In this document: positions 29,203-38,120 of the stretch, piece after piece | Numbering within the stretch: position 1 is the first letter of the stretch | Layout: each line of letters opens with the position of its first letter | Origin: Rhodoplanes serenus | GTDB lineage: Bacteria; Pseudomonadota; Alphaproteobacteria; Rhizobiales; Xanthobacteraceae | Direction of reading: 5' to 3' | Assembly (NCBI GenBank): GCA_009720755.1 | Contig: WNKV01000011.1 | Span: forward strand, 1-64,000 | DNA length: 64,000 nt | Position numbers and translations under genes: made by a program | Notes under the pieces: generated by a model | Database searches by the model: none | Seen by the model: the letters and a program-made list of their open reading frames with translations, nothing else | What the model was told of the DNA's origin: nothing

Positions 29203-30261
29203 CTACATTCCGAACAGCGGCTTGCCGCTCGCGTCCTTGATCTCGGCCGCCCAGGTCTTCTTGACGCTGGCGACGACGTTCTCGGGCATCGGGATGTAGT
29301 CGAGCTCCTCGGCCATCTTGTCGCCCTTCTCGTAGGCCCAGGCGAAGAACTTGAGGGCGTCGGCGGCGACCGCCGGATCCGTCGGCTGCTTGTGCATCAG
29401 AATCCAGGTCGCGGTGGTGATCGGCCAGGTGTCGGCGCCGGGCTGGTCGGTGATGATCACGCCGTAGCCGGGAACCGAGGTCCAGTCGGCGCTGGCGGCC
29501 GCGGCCTGGAACGACTTCATCTCGGGCGCGACGGCCTTGCCGTCCTTGTTGGTGAGCCGGGTGTGGGTCAGCTTGTTCTGCTTGGCATAGGCGTACTCGA
29601 CGTAGCCGATCGAGCCCTTGGTCTGCGCGACGTTGTTGGCGACGCCTTCGTTGCCCTTGGCGCCGATGCCGGTCGGCCACTGCACCGAGGTGGCGGAGCC
29701 CACCCGGTCCTTCCACTCGGGGCTGACCTTCACCAGATAGTCGGTGAAGTTGAAGGTGGTGCCGGAGCCGTCCGAGCGATGCACGACGGCGATCGCCTGC
29801 TTGGGCAGCTTGACCGACGGGTTGAGCTTGGCGATCGCCGGGTCGTCCCAGCTCTTGATGTCGCCGAGGAACATCTTGGCGAGCGTCGGACCGTCGAGCA
29901 CCAGATCGCCCGGCTTGATGCCGTCGACATTGATGACCGGCACGATGCCGCCCATCACCATCGGGAACTGGACGAGGCCGTCCTTCTCGAGCTGCGGGCC
30001 CTTGAGCGGCGCGTCGGTGGCGCCGAACGTCACGGTCTTGGCCTGGATCTGCTTGATGCCGCCGCCGGAGCCGATCGACTGATAGTTGAGGCCGATCCCG
30101 GTCTCCTTCTTGTAGGTGTCGGCCCACTTCGCGTAGATCGGGTACGGGAAGGTGGCGCCGGCACCCGAGATGTCGGCGGCCACCGCGGGCGCGAGCGACG
30201 CCGCCAGGACCGACGAGGCCACAATGGCGCCGGCCGCGATGAGGGTTCGGTGAAGCTTCAC
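29203..30261 (-). CDS. pstS: Phosphate-binding protein PstS
   Basis: 352 residues with a Sec signal peptide ([23 protein letters not shown]). Phosphate-site motifs are present: [17 protein letters not shown], the loop [21 protein letters not shown] and the [15 protein letters not shown] block. It is the periplasmic receptor of the PstSCAB importer. The start is a GTG with AGGAG about 8 nt upstream. A Pho box and -10 lie about 180-210 bp upstream. Confidence 0.96.
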   Translation of the reverse strand: MKLHRTLIAAGAIVASSVLAASLAPAVAADISGAGATFPYPIYAKWADTYKKETGIGLNYQSIGSGGGIKQIQAKTVTFGATDAPLKGPQLEKDGLVQFPMVMGGIVPVINVDGIKPGDLVLDGPTLAKMFLGDIKSWDDPAIAKLNPSVKLPKQAIAVVHRSDGSGTTFNFTDYLVKVSPEWKDRVGSATSVQWPTGIGAKGNEGVANNVAQTKGSIGYVEYAYAKQNKLTHTRLTNKDGKAVAPEMKSFQAAAASADWTSVPGYGVIITDQPGADTWPITTATWILMHKQPTDPAVAADALKFFAWAYEKGDKMAEELDYIPMPENVVASVKKTWAAEIKDASGKPLFGM

Positions 30262-30410
30262 GGGGAGGTCTCCTGTGGTGGATGCACCGCACGAGGCGGA
30301 CGCAATCGCACCGCCGCTCCGGCTCAATGCTGGATGGTCGATGCGGGTCTGTCGCTGTCCCTATCGGTGTCGGGCCGGCCGTCCGTTCGTCGGGGACCGC
30401 AGCGGGCCGG

Positions 30411-30432
30411 CGGCACGGCCTAGACCGTGCCG
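30411..30432 (-). other. Perfect 8-bp hairpin in the pstS leader
   Basis: CGGCACGG-CCTAGA-CCGTGCCG lies just downstream of the predicted pstS start of transcription and about 150 bp before the coding region. No U run follows, so it is more likely an attenuator, a 5'-stabilising stem or a barrier to phoR read-through than a simple terminator. Confidence 0.6.
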
Positions 30433-30437
30433 GAGCT

Positions 30438-30471
30438 GTTCTAGGGCCTGATCATGACAGTTGGATGAATG
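30438..30471 (-). promoter_or_regulatory. Pho box and -10 element for pstSCAB-phoU-phoB
   Basis: On the minus strand CATTCAT-CCAA-CTGTCAT (30454-30471) matches the two 7-bp half-sites of the PhoB consensus CTGTCAT at 5/7 and 7/7 with the correct 4-bp spacer. Ten bases downstream is TAGAAC (30438-30443), a plausible -10. The box starts 2 bp after the phoR stop codon, so phoR is probably expressed from a separate upstream promoter. Confidence 0.8.
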
Positions 30472-30472
30472 C

Positions 30473-31846
30473 CTAAGCGGCGGAAGCCGCGTCACTTTCT
30501 CGTGTAGGCGGAGTTTCTGTCACAATCGGCAGGCGGACCGTGAAGAGGGCGCCGGCGCCGGGCGCGCTGTCGATCGCCAGGCGGCCGCGGTGTCGTTGCA
30601 GTATGTGCTTGACCAGGGCGAGGCCGAGTCCGGTGCCGCCCTGGGCGCGGCTTTCCGCCACGTCGGCACGATAGAACCGCTCGGTCAGTCGCGGCAGATG
30701 CTCGGGCGCGATGCCGGGTCCGTAGTCGCGGATCGAGACCACCGCCTCGCGCCCCTGCGGCCCGGTCTCGCAGGCGATGGCGAGCTCGACGCGGCCGCCG
30801 CTGGCGCCGTATTTCAGGCCGTTCTCCACCAGGTTCTCGAAGGCGCGCACCAGCTCGTCGCGGTCGCCCGCGACGGTGACGGAGCCGTCCGGCGGCTCGA
30901 ACGCGATCACCACGCCGCGCTCGCCGGCGATCGGCTGCAAGCCGTCGGTGACCTGGCGCAGCAGCAGCACCAGCTCGACCGGGCTCTCCGGGCGGATATG
31001 CACCTTCAGCTCGATGCGCGACAGCGACAGCAGGTCGTCGATCAGCCGTGCCATGCGGCCGGCCTGCGCCTTCATGATACCGAGGAAGCGTTCGCGCGCG
31101 GCGGCGTCCGCGCGGGCCGGCCCCTGCAAGGTGTCGATGAAGCCGGACAGCGAGGCGAGCGGGGTGCGCAGCTCGTGGCTGGCATTGGCGATGAAGTCGA
31201 CGCGCATCTGCTCGGAGCGGCGCAGCGGCGTCAGGTCGTGGAAGGTGACGACCAGCAGCCGGTCGCGCCGGGCGATACCGACGCGCGCGGCACCGCCGGC
31301 CGGCCGCGGCCGCTGCACCGGGGCGACCACCGCCTCCCACCAGCGTTCCGCCGGGACTCTCTGGAACATTTCGACGCGCTCCGGCGCGGTTCCCTCGGCG
31401 GCCTTGCGGACGGCGTCGAGAACCCCCGGATGGCGCAGCGCGAAGGAGAGCGGGCGGGCGGTCGCCAGCGCCGGCGCCAGCTCGGCGGCGCGGCGGTTGA
31501 AGGCGCGCACCAGGCCGCTCGGCTCCAGCACGATCACCGGATCGGCGAGGCCCGACACCACCACGTCGACGAGCGGATCGTCGGTCTCGGGTTGACCGTC
31601 GACGTCGCTCACCGCCGCCGCCTTGCCGCCACCGCTGCGGCGCATGTCGGCCACCGCGGCGGCCGCGATGGCGGCGACGATCAGGGCGGCCGGCACGCCG
31701 CGCAGCTCGCCGGCCGCGACCGCCACGCCGACCGCCAGCACGGCGACCGGGAGCACCAGGCGCAGGCGCGACCAGCCATCCGCCACGGCGGCGATCCGCC
31801 GGCGCAGGGGCTCGCGGCCCGACGGCCGCTCCTCGGTCGAAGGCAT
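30473..31846 (-). CDS. phoR: Phosphate-regulon sensor kinase PhoR
   Basis: 457 residues: two N-terminal hydrophobic segments (about 27-65), a PAS-like region (DPLVDVVVSGLADPVIVLEPSG) and a HisKA domain with phospho-acceptor His in FIANASHELRTPLASLSGFI. The catalytic domain has the N box (FENLVENGLKYG), G1 (IRDYGPGIAPEHL) and G2 (QGGTGLGLALVKHI). It responds to PstSCAB-PhoU and phosphorylates PhoB. First gene of the phosphate cluster, 211 bp before pstS. Confidence 0.95.
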   Translation of the reverse strand: MPSTEERPSGREPLRRRIAAVADGWSRLRLVLPVAVLAVGVAVAAGELRGVPAALIVAAIAAAAVADMRRSGGGKAAAVSDVDGQPETDDPLVDVVVSGLADPVIVLEPSGLVRAFNRRAAELAPALATARPLSFALRHPGVLDAVRKAAEGTAPERVEMFQRVPAERWWEAVVAPVQRPRPAGGAARVGIARRDRLLVVTFHDLTPLRRSEQMRVDFIANASHELRTPLASLSGFIDTLQGPARADAAARERFLGIMKAQAGRMARLIDDLLSLSRIELKVHIRPESPVELVLLLRQVTDGLQPIAGERGVVIAFEPPDGSVTVAGDRDELVRAFENLVENGLKYGASGGRVELAIACETGPQGREAVVSIRDYGPGIAPEHLPRLTERFYRADVAESRAQGGTGLGLALVKHILQRHRGRLAIDSAPGAGALFTVRLPIVTETPPTRESDAASAA

Positions 31847-31953
31847 GGCGACTCCGCAGTCATCGTGGCGGCCGTCAGCCCGGCGGCCATCCGCCGGTTC
31901 GGCACACGACAGTCCGGCGCCGCACCGGCTCGCCGGATTGGGAGCGCCGCCGC

Positions 31954-32979
31954 TCAGCCGGGCCGGTGATCGGCACTTTCGGGGCCGGGCTGCGCCGGGG
32001 CGCCGCCGCGGGCGCGCCGCATCCCGAGCCACAGCTCCCGGCCGCCGAGAATCGCCAATGCCAGCGCGAACGGCACGAGATAGTACAGCAGGCGGAACAG
32101 CAGCAAGCCGGCGAGCAGCTGCTCCTTGTCGTACTGCATCAGCGCGACCAGCATGGCCGCGTCGAACACCCCGAGCCCGCCCGGCGAATGGCTGGCGAAG
32201 CCCAGCAGGGTGGCGGCCACGAAGATGACGGCCACCGTGACGAAGCCGATATAGGGTTCGTGCGGCACCAGCATGTACATGGCGGCGGCGCAGCAGCCGA
32301 GATCGACGATGCCGATGCCGATCTGCAACAGCGTCAGCGGCCCGCCCGGCAGCGTCACCTCCCAGTTGCTGCGGCCGATCACCCGCGGGGTTCGCCACAC
32401 CCAGCCCACATAGGTGGCGAGCACGATCAGGGTGATGATCGCCAGCGTCCGGTTGATCCAGGCCGGCACCTGGTTGATGGACGAGGCCGCCTCCGGCGCC
32501 CAGGTGATGCCGAGCCCCAGCACGGTGGCGTTGCCGAGCCAGAAGGTGAAGCCGGCGATGAAGCAGACCTTGGCCACCTCGATGGCCGACAGGCCGTGCA
32601 TCGAGTAGACGCGGTAGCGCACCGCACCGCCCGTAAAGGCGCTGGCCCCGACATTGTGGCCGACCGCGTAGCTGGTGAAGCCGGCGAGCGCCGCCACCCG
32701 GTAGGGCACCTCGCTCCGGCCGATCGTGTGCAGCGCGAACTCGTCATAAAAGGTCAGGGTGAAGTAGCCGGCCGCCACGAAGCCGGCCGCCAGCCCGATG
32801 TCACGCCAGGAGAAGCCGCGGAGGGCATGGATCACCTCGTCGGTGTCGATGCCCTGGAGCGTGTGCCACAGCACCACGGCGGCCGCCGCGATGACCGCGA
32901 GGCTCGCCAGGAAACCCACGCGGTGCCAGCCGATCGTCCGATCGAAGGCATCCGCCGCCACCCGCAGCCGGTCGTACAT
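31954..32979 (-). CDS. UPF0104 / LPG-synthase-like flippase-domain membrane protein
   Basis: 341 residues and about eight hydrophobic segments matching the N-terminal flippase half of MprF-type lysyl-phosphatidylglycerol synthases (UPF0104). The family blocks FTSYAVGHNVGASAFTGGAVRYR and GFASHSPGGLGVFDAAM are clear. The aminoacyl-transferase domain of MprF is absent, as is usual for this subgroup. A role in lipid translocation is family-level inference. The ATG at 32979 is chosen; the upstream frame is spurious. Confidence 0.85.
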   Translation of the reverse strand: MYDRLRVAADAFDRTIGWHRVGFLASLAVIAAAAVVLWHTLQGIDTDEVIHALRGFSWRDIGLAAGFVAAGYFTLTFYDEFALHTIGRSEVPYRVAALAGFTSYAVGHNVGASAFTGGAVRYRVYSMHGLSAIEVAKVCFIAGFTFWLGNATVLGLGITWAPEAASSINQVPAWINRTLAIITLIVLATYVGWVWRTPRVIGRSNWEVTLPGGPLTLLQIGIGIVDLGCCAAAMYMLVPHEPYIGFVTVAVIFVAATLLGFASHSPGGLGVFDAAMLVALMQYDKEQLLAGLLLFRLLYYLVPFALALAILGGRELWLGMRRARGGAPAQPGPESADHRPG

Positions 32980-33379
32980 GCGCGATCTGGATCTCCCGAG
33001 CAGGCGAGGCGTGGGACGGCGTCTCCCCGGCGACGGCCGCCCGTTCGCGTCTAACAGAACGCTGTGCCGAAGGCGAGCGCCGGGACCGCGACCCGGAACC
33101 GCGCCCGGCGCGGCCCAGGAGCGGCGTGGTGCTCGCAGTGAGGTGGACAAGAACCGTCGCATCGGGGAAGGTCGGCGCCGCGACGGGTCGGACGGGCGCA
33201 ACCGGCATTGCAAGAGGCGATCCGCGAGCCAGGATTTGAAGACGACCGAAGGACTTGCGGCGTTTCGCCGCCGCGCCGCGCAGGCCGATGGGGTGGCCGA
33301 GAGCGTCCACCCGACGTCACGGCCCGGCGCGCCATCTCACGAACACGCGAGACCGGCGGGAGGCCGGGAGGGAGCCGCC
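32980..33379. other. Divergent intergenic region, nothing recognised
   Basis: This 400-bp gap separates the minus-strand UPF0104 gene and the plus-strand crotonase gene and must hold both promoters. I see no clear -35/-10 pair, no palindrome matching the GntR sites at 34.2 kb and no supported gene. Open frames here are extensions or shadows of the flanking genes. Confidence 0.5.
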
Positions 33380-34171
33380 ATGACAGAGACCGACAAGATG
33401 CTGGCCCACACCGAGGACGGGGTCGGCATCCTGACCTTCAACAATCCCGAGCGGCACAACGCCGTCTCGCTCGACATGTGGGAGGCGGCCGGCACGCTGC
33501 TCGAAGGCTTCGCGGCCGATCCGGCCGTGCGGGTGGTGGTGCTCACCGGCGCCGGCGGCAAGGCCTTCGTGTCGGGTGCCGACATCTCGCGCTTCGAGGA
33601 CGAGCGCGCCGACGTGGCGGCCTACGAGCGCTACAATGCCGCGGTCGAGCGCACCACCGCGCTGCTCGCCGCCTTTCCCAAGCCGACGGTCGCGATGATC
33701 CGCGGCTACTGCCTCGGCGGCGGCGTCGCGATCGCGGTGTGCTGCGATCTCCGCATCTGCTCCGACAACTCGCGCTTCGCGGTGCCGGCCGCCCGGCTCG
33801 GCATCGGCTACGCCTATGGCGGGCTGACGCGGATCGTCGACCTCGTCGGCCCCGCCTTCGCCAAGGAGATCCTGTTCACGGCGCGGCAGTTCACCGCGGC
33901 CGAGGCGCACCAGATGGGCCTCGTCAACCGGGTCGTCGCCCAGGACGAGCTCGACGCCTATGTGCGCGACTATGCGGGACAGATCGCCGAGAACGCGCCG
34001 CTCACCGTGGCGGCCGCCAAGGTGGCGGTCGGCGAGGCCCTGAAGGACCCGGGCGAGCGCGATCTCGCCCGCTGCGACGCCATGGTGCGCGCCTGCTTCG
34101 ACAGCCGCGACTATGTCGAGGGCCGTCGCGCCTTCATGGAGAAGCGCAAGCCGGAGTTCGAGGGGCGGTAG
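33380..34171 (+). CDS. Crotonase-superfamily protein lacking both usual catalytic glutamates
   Basis: 263 residues. It has the crotonase fold motifs FNNPERHNAVSLDMW, an oxyanion-hole GAGGKAFVSGADI, and GYCLGGGVAIAVCCDLRI. In enoyl-CoA hydratases the latter region carries Glu (GGGCELA) and the following block Glu (QPEI). Here those positions read Val/Ala (GGGVAIA and VPAARLGIGYAYGG). It may therefore be an isomerase, hydrolase or other crotonase rather than a hydratase. The ATG follows GGGAGGGAG. A GntR regulator gene follows. Confidence 0.88.
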   Translation: MTETDKMLAHTEDGVGILTFNNPERHNAVSLDMWEAAGTLLEGFAADPAVRVVVLTGAGGKAFVSGADISRFEDERADVAAYERYNAAVERTTALLAAFPKPTVAMIRGYCLGGGVAIAVCCDLRICSDNSRFAVPAARLGIGYAYGGLTRIVDLVGPAFAKEILFTARQFTAAEAHQMGLVNRVVAQDELDAYVRDYAGQIAENAPLTVAAAKVAVGEALKDPGERDLARCDAMVRACFDSRDYVEGRRAFMEKRKPEFEGR

Positions 34172-34216
34172 CTCGGGACGCGATCGACCGGACGGCGTTG
34201 TGGCACCCGCGGTGTC

Positions 34217-34251
34217 TCTGATGCGTCAGATTGATTTACTGATGCATCAGT
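34217..34251 (+). promoter_or_regulatory. Two palindromic operators 21 bp apart before the gntR gene
   Basis: TCTGATGCGTCAGA (34217-34230, one mismatch from symmetry) and ACTGATGCATCAGT (34238-34251, perfect) share CTGATGCRTCAG. Their centres are 21 bp apart, two helical turns, so two dimers could bind the same face of the DNA. They end 3 bp before the regulator's first ATG, as expected for autorepression. Confidence 0.8.
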
Positions 34252-34254
34252 GGC

Positions 34255-35034
34255 ATGGTCGGCGTCATGGCCACCGATCCTGCTGCCGCCGGCCCCCAGG
34301 CCGGGCCGGCGGCCCTGACCCCGATCTCTGCCGATGCCACGCCGGCGAACCTGCCGCCCGGCGATGGCGGCGATCCGGCGCGGCTCACCGGCGAGGCCGT
34401 CTACGAGCGGCTGCGGCAGATGATCGTCAGGCTCGATCTCGTGCCCGGGGCTGTCATCGACCGGGCCGACCTCCAGGCGCGCTTCGGGGTCAGCTCGACG
34501 CCGCTGCGCGACGCGCTGCTGCGGCTCGCCCGCGAGGGTCTGGTCGACATCGTGCCGCAGAGCGCCACCCGGGTCAGCCTCATCGACCTCGCCGCGGTCC
34601 GCCAGGCACAGGTGCTGCGCCGCGGTGTCGAGCAGGAGGCGGTGCGCCTCCTGGCCGGCGCCGCCGAGCGCGACTTCGTGCCGGAGCTCCAGTTGGCGCT
34701 GGCCGCCCAGCTCGACCGTGCCGAGGCCGGTGACGTCGCCGGCTTCGCGGCGCTCGACGACGCCTTCCACCGGCGCCTCCTGGTGCTCGCCGGCGCTCCC
34801 GATCTGTTCGACCTGGTGCGCCGGCACAGCGGCCAGCTCGACCGCATCCGCCAGCTCCAGCGGCCCGTCGCCGGCCGGATGCGCGAGGTGGTCCGCGAGC
34901 ACGGCCGCATCCTCAAGTCGATCGCGGCCGGCAATCCCGACAAGGCCCAGGCGCGGATGCGCGACCACCTGGCCGGCGCCCTCGCCCCTGTCCACACCCT
35001 CCAGGCCGAGCACCCGCAGTATTTTCGTGGCTGA
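34255..35034 (+). CDS. GntR-family regulator with FCD (FadR-type) domain
   Basis: 259 residues. After a Pro/Ala-rich leader of about 40 residues comes the winged helix (AVYERLRQMIVRLDLVPGAVID, then LQARFGVSSTPLRDALLRLAREGLV), followed by an all-helical FCD effector domain with metal-ligand-like Asp/His residues (LDDAFHRRLLVLAG and HGRILKSI). FCD regulators usually sense carboxylic acids or acyl compounds. It lies 83 bp after the crotonase gene. A second ATG at 34267 would leave more room for the operators. Confidence 0.93.
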   Translation: MVGVMATDPAAAGPQAGPAALTPISADATPANLPPGDGGDPARLTGEAVYERLRQMIVRLDLVPGAVIDRADLQARFGVSSTPLRDALLRLAREGLVDIVPQSATRVSLIDLAAVRQAQVLRRGVEQEAVRLLAGAAERDFVPELQLALAAQLDRAEAGDVAGFAALDDAFHRRLLVLAGAPDLFDLVRRHSGQLDRIRQLQRPVAGRMREVVREHGRILKSIAAGNPDKAQARMRDHLAGALAPVHTLQAEHPQYFRG

Positions 35035-35144
35035 CCGCGGCGACGTAGTGGGGCCGGGGACGTGGCTTCCCGTCAAGGAGACCGAGGTGTCGGCCGCACG
35101 ACGCCCAGGCCCCGGCCGGATCGGCCTGCGGCGCGTAGACCGGG

Positions 35145-36110
35145 TCAGTCGAACCCGTTCGCCGCGATCCACTCGTCGTTGTAGATCTTGCTCATGTACT
35201 TGGCCCCGCTGTCCGGCAGGACGGTGACGAGGGTGGCGGGCGGTTCGAGACGTCGGGCAACCTGTAGGCAGCCCCAGACATTGGCGCCGGAGCTGCCTCC
35301 GCACAGCAGCCCTTCCTTTCGGGCGAGATCCCGACAGGTGGCAAACGCCGCACGGTCGTCGACCTGGATGACGTCGGTGAGGACGGAAAAGTCCATGCAG
35401 GCGGCGAGATGGTCCTCGCCGATTCCTTCGACATGGTAGGTGCCGATCGCCGTCTCGTCGACCACGCCGCGGTGGAAGTAGCTATGGTAGATCGAACCGA
35501 TCGGATCGACCAGCACGACCTCGATGGCAGGATTTTGAGAACGCAAGTAGCGCCCGGTCCCGGAGACGGTTCCACCAGTGCTGCCGGCGGCCACGAACGC
35601 CGTGATCGCGTTGCGCAGCACCGCCCAGATTTCCGGACCGGTGCTGCGGAAGTGGGCCTCCGCGTTCAGCGGATTGTCATACTGGTTCAGCATGAACGAG
35701 CCCGGATGTTCGGCGTGCAGGCGGCGGGCCGTGGCGACGTAATGGTCCGACGAGTTGGGCGCCGCGGCCGTCGGGCAGACGACGATCTCGGCCCCCAGCG
35801 CCCGCAGTCCCTCCTGCTTCTCCCTGCTCACCTTGTCGGGCATGGTCAGGATGGCCCGGTAGCCGCGGGTTGCGGCCAGCATGGCCACCGCGGTCCCGGT
35901 GTTGCCGGAGGTGTTCTCGATGATGGTCGAGCCGGGCCGCAACGCGCCCCGGCGTTCGGCATCGTCGATAATGTACCGAACGATGCGGTCCTTGATGCTG
36001 CCGCCGGGGTTCAGGTACTCCAGCTTGGCGAATATGCGAACGCCGTCCGGGATGTCGAGTTTGGTCAGCTCGATGATCGGCGTCCCGCCGATCACGTCGT
36101 TGATGCGCAT
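35145..36110 (-). CDS. PLP-dependent CBS/CysK-family enzyme
   Basis: 321 residues, fold-type II. It shows the PLP lysine in NPGGSIKDRI (near residue 42), the substrate loop ENTSGNTGTAVA, the phosphate cup GSTGGTVSGTGRYL and CGGSSGANV. Similarity around VEGIGEDHL and EGLLCGGSSG is closer to cystathionine beta-synthase than to CysK, but no regulatory CBS domains follow. It lies 31 bp downstream of a methyltransferase gene and near an exporter gene. The product could be a modified amino acid; the reaction is not determinable here. Confidence 0.88.
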   Translation of the reverse strand: MRINDVIGGTPIIELTKLDIPDGVRIFAKLEYLNPGGSIKDRIVRYIIDDAERRGALRPGSTIIENTSGNTGTAVAMLAATRGYRAILTMPDKVSREKQEGLRALGAEIVVCPTAAAPNSSDHYVATARRLHAEHPGSFMLNQYDNPLNAEAHFRSTGPEIWAVLRNAITAFVAAGSTGGTVSGTGRYLRSQNPAIEVVLVDPIGSIYHSYFHRGVVDETAIGTYHVEGIGEDHLAACMDFSVLTDVIQVDDRAAFATCRDLARKEGLLCGGSSGANVWGCLQVARRLEPPATLVTVLPDSGAKYMSKIYNDEWIAANGFD

Positions 36111-36141
36111 GATCGCTCTCCCTCTCGGTCCGCCGCGAGAG

Positions 36142-37131
36142 TCAATCCTTGCGGGACTCGAGGACCGCGACGGTGTGCCCGATCGACATGCCGCGCCGCA
36201 AGGCGTCGAGCGCCGCGACGGCATCGAGGCGGTGCGGCACCAGTGCGCGCTCGATCTCGCGGGCCTGGGCTCCTGCGGTCACCGGGGACAGCGTCCCGAA
36301 CGTCTCCTCCAGCACGGCCGCCGGATAGAAATGGAACGGCCCGGCGCCACGGTTCTGCCAGGTCGCATAGCCGCCGATGACCTCCTCGGGCTCCGACTGG
36401 GTCTTCCAGGTGTAGATGAGGATCTCGCCCGCATAGCCCGCCTCCTCGGCCAGCCGCAGCATGGTCGCAATCGGGATCCGGCCGCCGATCGACGACAGCA
36501 CCCGTCCGCCGGGTCTCAGCATCGGGACCGCCTGGCGCAGTGCGAGCCAGTGCAGCGCGACGAGCGCGCCCGAGACGAAGTGCGGGATCGGCTCGCGTCG
36601 TTTGGCGACGAAGGTGGCGCTGGTTTGGCCGACGGCGAGATCGTCGCCGTCGCCGAGCGGGATGTTGGGCAGGTTCTCGTAGATCAGGTCGAGGCGCAGC
36701 TGCTCATCGGCGACCGGCGCCAGCAGGTCGCCGGCGGCCGAGAACAGCGTCACCTGCGACTTGAAGATGACGTTGTCGAGAATGTTGCGACGGGCTTGCC
36801 GGACCACGTCTTCATGCAGGTCGAGAACGACGATGTTCTGGGCGCCGAGAATCTCGATGGCTGCGAGCGCGTCGAGGCCGGCGCCTGTTCCGATCGTGCA
36901 GAAGTCGCGGACCTCGACCCCGGTCTCGGCGAGCATCCGGAAGGCGGGAGCCGCCACCATGGCGACCCAGTCGCTCCGTGGATCGAGGGCCTTCGGCAAA
37001 TAGGACCGCTCGGTCAGGCCGATCCATGCGTTCCGCCGGATGCGGGAGACGGCCTCCAGCCCAAAGAAGGTCGCCGTGTCGACGGCGAGCATGTCGGGCG
37101 CGACGTTGCGCAGGCTGGCATGCGGGGTCAT
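36142..37131 (-). CDS. Class I SAM-dependent methyltransferase, substrate unknown
   Basis: 329 residues. The SAM motif is FCTIGTGAGLDALAAI with the acidic strand IVVLDLHEDVVRQARRNI. A NLPN motif (LIYENLPNIPLGDGDDLAVG) stands where PrmC-type enzymes have NPPY. A leading helical section of about 85 residues (LERSY-like, SDWVAMVAAPAFRML) precedes the fold. It lies between the PLP enzyme gene and the EamA gene with 10-31 bp spacing, so all three form one transcript. I do not recognise a named family. Confidence 0.75.
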   Translation of the reverse strand: MTPHASLRNVAPDMLAVDTATFFGLEAVSRIRRNAWIGLTERSYLPKALDPRSDWVAMVAAPAFRMLAETGVEVRDFCTIGTGAGLDALAAIEILGAQNIVVLDLHEDVVRQARRNILDNVIFKSQVTLFSAAGDLLAPVADEQLRLDLIYENLPNIPLGDGDDLAVGQTSATFVAKRREPIPHFVSGALVALHWLALRQAVPMLRPGGRVLSSIGGRIPIATMLRLAEEAGYAGEILIYTWKTQSEPEEVIGGYATWQNRGAGPFHFYPAAVLEETFGTLSPVTAGAQAREIERALVPHRLDAVAALDALRRGMSIGHTVAVLESRKD

Positions 37132-37141
37132 GGCTGTCTCC

Positions 37142-37993
37142 TCAGCTTCTGGAACGTACGGTGAGACCCAGTCCGAGAGCGATGATGGCGGCGCCCAGGA
37201 CGTCCGCCGGCTGAAAGGCCGTGCCCAGCAGCGCGCACGACAGCAGGACACCGAAGAACGGATTGAGCAGGTGGTAAGACGAGGCCGTGGCGGCCCCGCT
37301 GGTGCGGATCAGCACGAGCCACAGCGCCATGCCGCCGATGGTCACCACTACGGCCAGATAGACGATCGCAAGGGTGGCCGGGACCGACGGCGGCTCCCAC
37401 GGGCCGCCCACCATCAGGGCCACCGGCAGCAGCGCCAGCCCGCCGACCGCCGATTGCCAGAAGTTGAGCGGCAGCACCGGCAGCGCCGCCGCCTTGCCGC
37501 GGAACAGCACGGTGCCGGTCGCGAAGGCGGCGGTGCCGGCCACCGCCAGGGCCACGCCGAGCGGATCGGGCGCGCCGGTGGTCGCCACCCCGGAGATCAC
37601 CACCACGCCGAAGAAGCCGATGGTGATGCCGGCGAGCTTGCGGCCGGACAGGCGCTCCATTCCGAGCGCGGCCACCAGCATCGTCGTCATGAACGGGGCG
37701 CAGCTCACCACCACAACCACCAGCTCGGGCCGGATCGTCGTGAGCGCCGTGAAGGTGAGGCCGAGATAGACGGCGTTGTTGAGCAGCCCCAGCGCGGTGC
37801 CGAGCACGATGGTGCGCTGATCGAACGCGGTCGTCGGCCGCATCAGGACGAAGGGCAGGAGCAGCAGGCAGCTCAGCACGAAACGCAGCGACAGCATCGT
37901 GAACGGGTCGAGATCGGCGAGCGCGATCTTTCCGACCACGAAGGCCGAACTCCACAAGGCGCTGAACAGCGCCACCACGACGTAGAACCACAA
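37142..37993 (-). CDS. EamA/DMT-family transporter
   Basis: 283 residues with two EamA halves of about five hydrophobic segments each; the first starts ALFSALWSSAFVVGKIAL and the second has LRTSG/SYHLLNPFFGVLLSCALLGT-type signatures. DMT transporters such as RhtA and YdcZ-like proteins commonly export amino acids and small metabolites. The start is a TTG with GGGAG about 10 nt upstream. It is the first gene of the minus-strand cluster, facing a LysR gene. Confidence 0.88.
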   Translation of the reverse strand: MWFYVVVALFSALWSSAFVVGKIALADLDPFTMLSLRFVLSCLLLLPFVLMRPTTAFDQRTIVLGTALGLLNNAVYLGLTFTALTTIRPELVVVVVSCAPFMTTMLVAALGMERLSGRKLAGITIGFFGVVVISGVATTGAPDPLGVALAVAGTAAFATGTVLFRGKAAALPVLPLNFWQSAVGGLALLPVALMVGGPWEPPSVPATLAIVYLAVVVTIGGMALWLVLIRTSGAATASSYHLLNPFFGVLLSCALLGTAFQPADVLGAAIIALGLGLTVRSRS

Positions 37994-38040
37994 GGTGTGC
38001 GCACTCCCGTCCCTCGTCCATGGCAGGTATCATCTCGGTG

Positions 38041-38100
38041 GCGACTGACCTGGTAAAATTAATTCTTGAGACCTGAATATCAGTCAGATTAATATCCGAG
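38041..38100. promoter_or_regulatory. AT-rich divergent control region with a CTGAATATCAG dyad
   Basis: The 127-bp gap between the EamA gene and the lysR-type gene is conspicuously AT-rich for this window. It holds the dyad CTGAATATCAG (38073-38083), a nearby CAGTCAG and two ATTAAT stretches, the layout expected of a LysR site overlapping divergent promoters. The exact binding site and start points are inference. Confidence 0.5.
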
Positions 38101-38120
38101 TCGGTCAGGAGATCGAGCCC

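Noticed and set aside
28040-30292. 750-residue reading that extends pstC upstream across pstS
   Set aside because: The upstream part is frame-shadow of pstS; the ATG at 29053 has a ribosome binding site and gives the family N-terminus.
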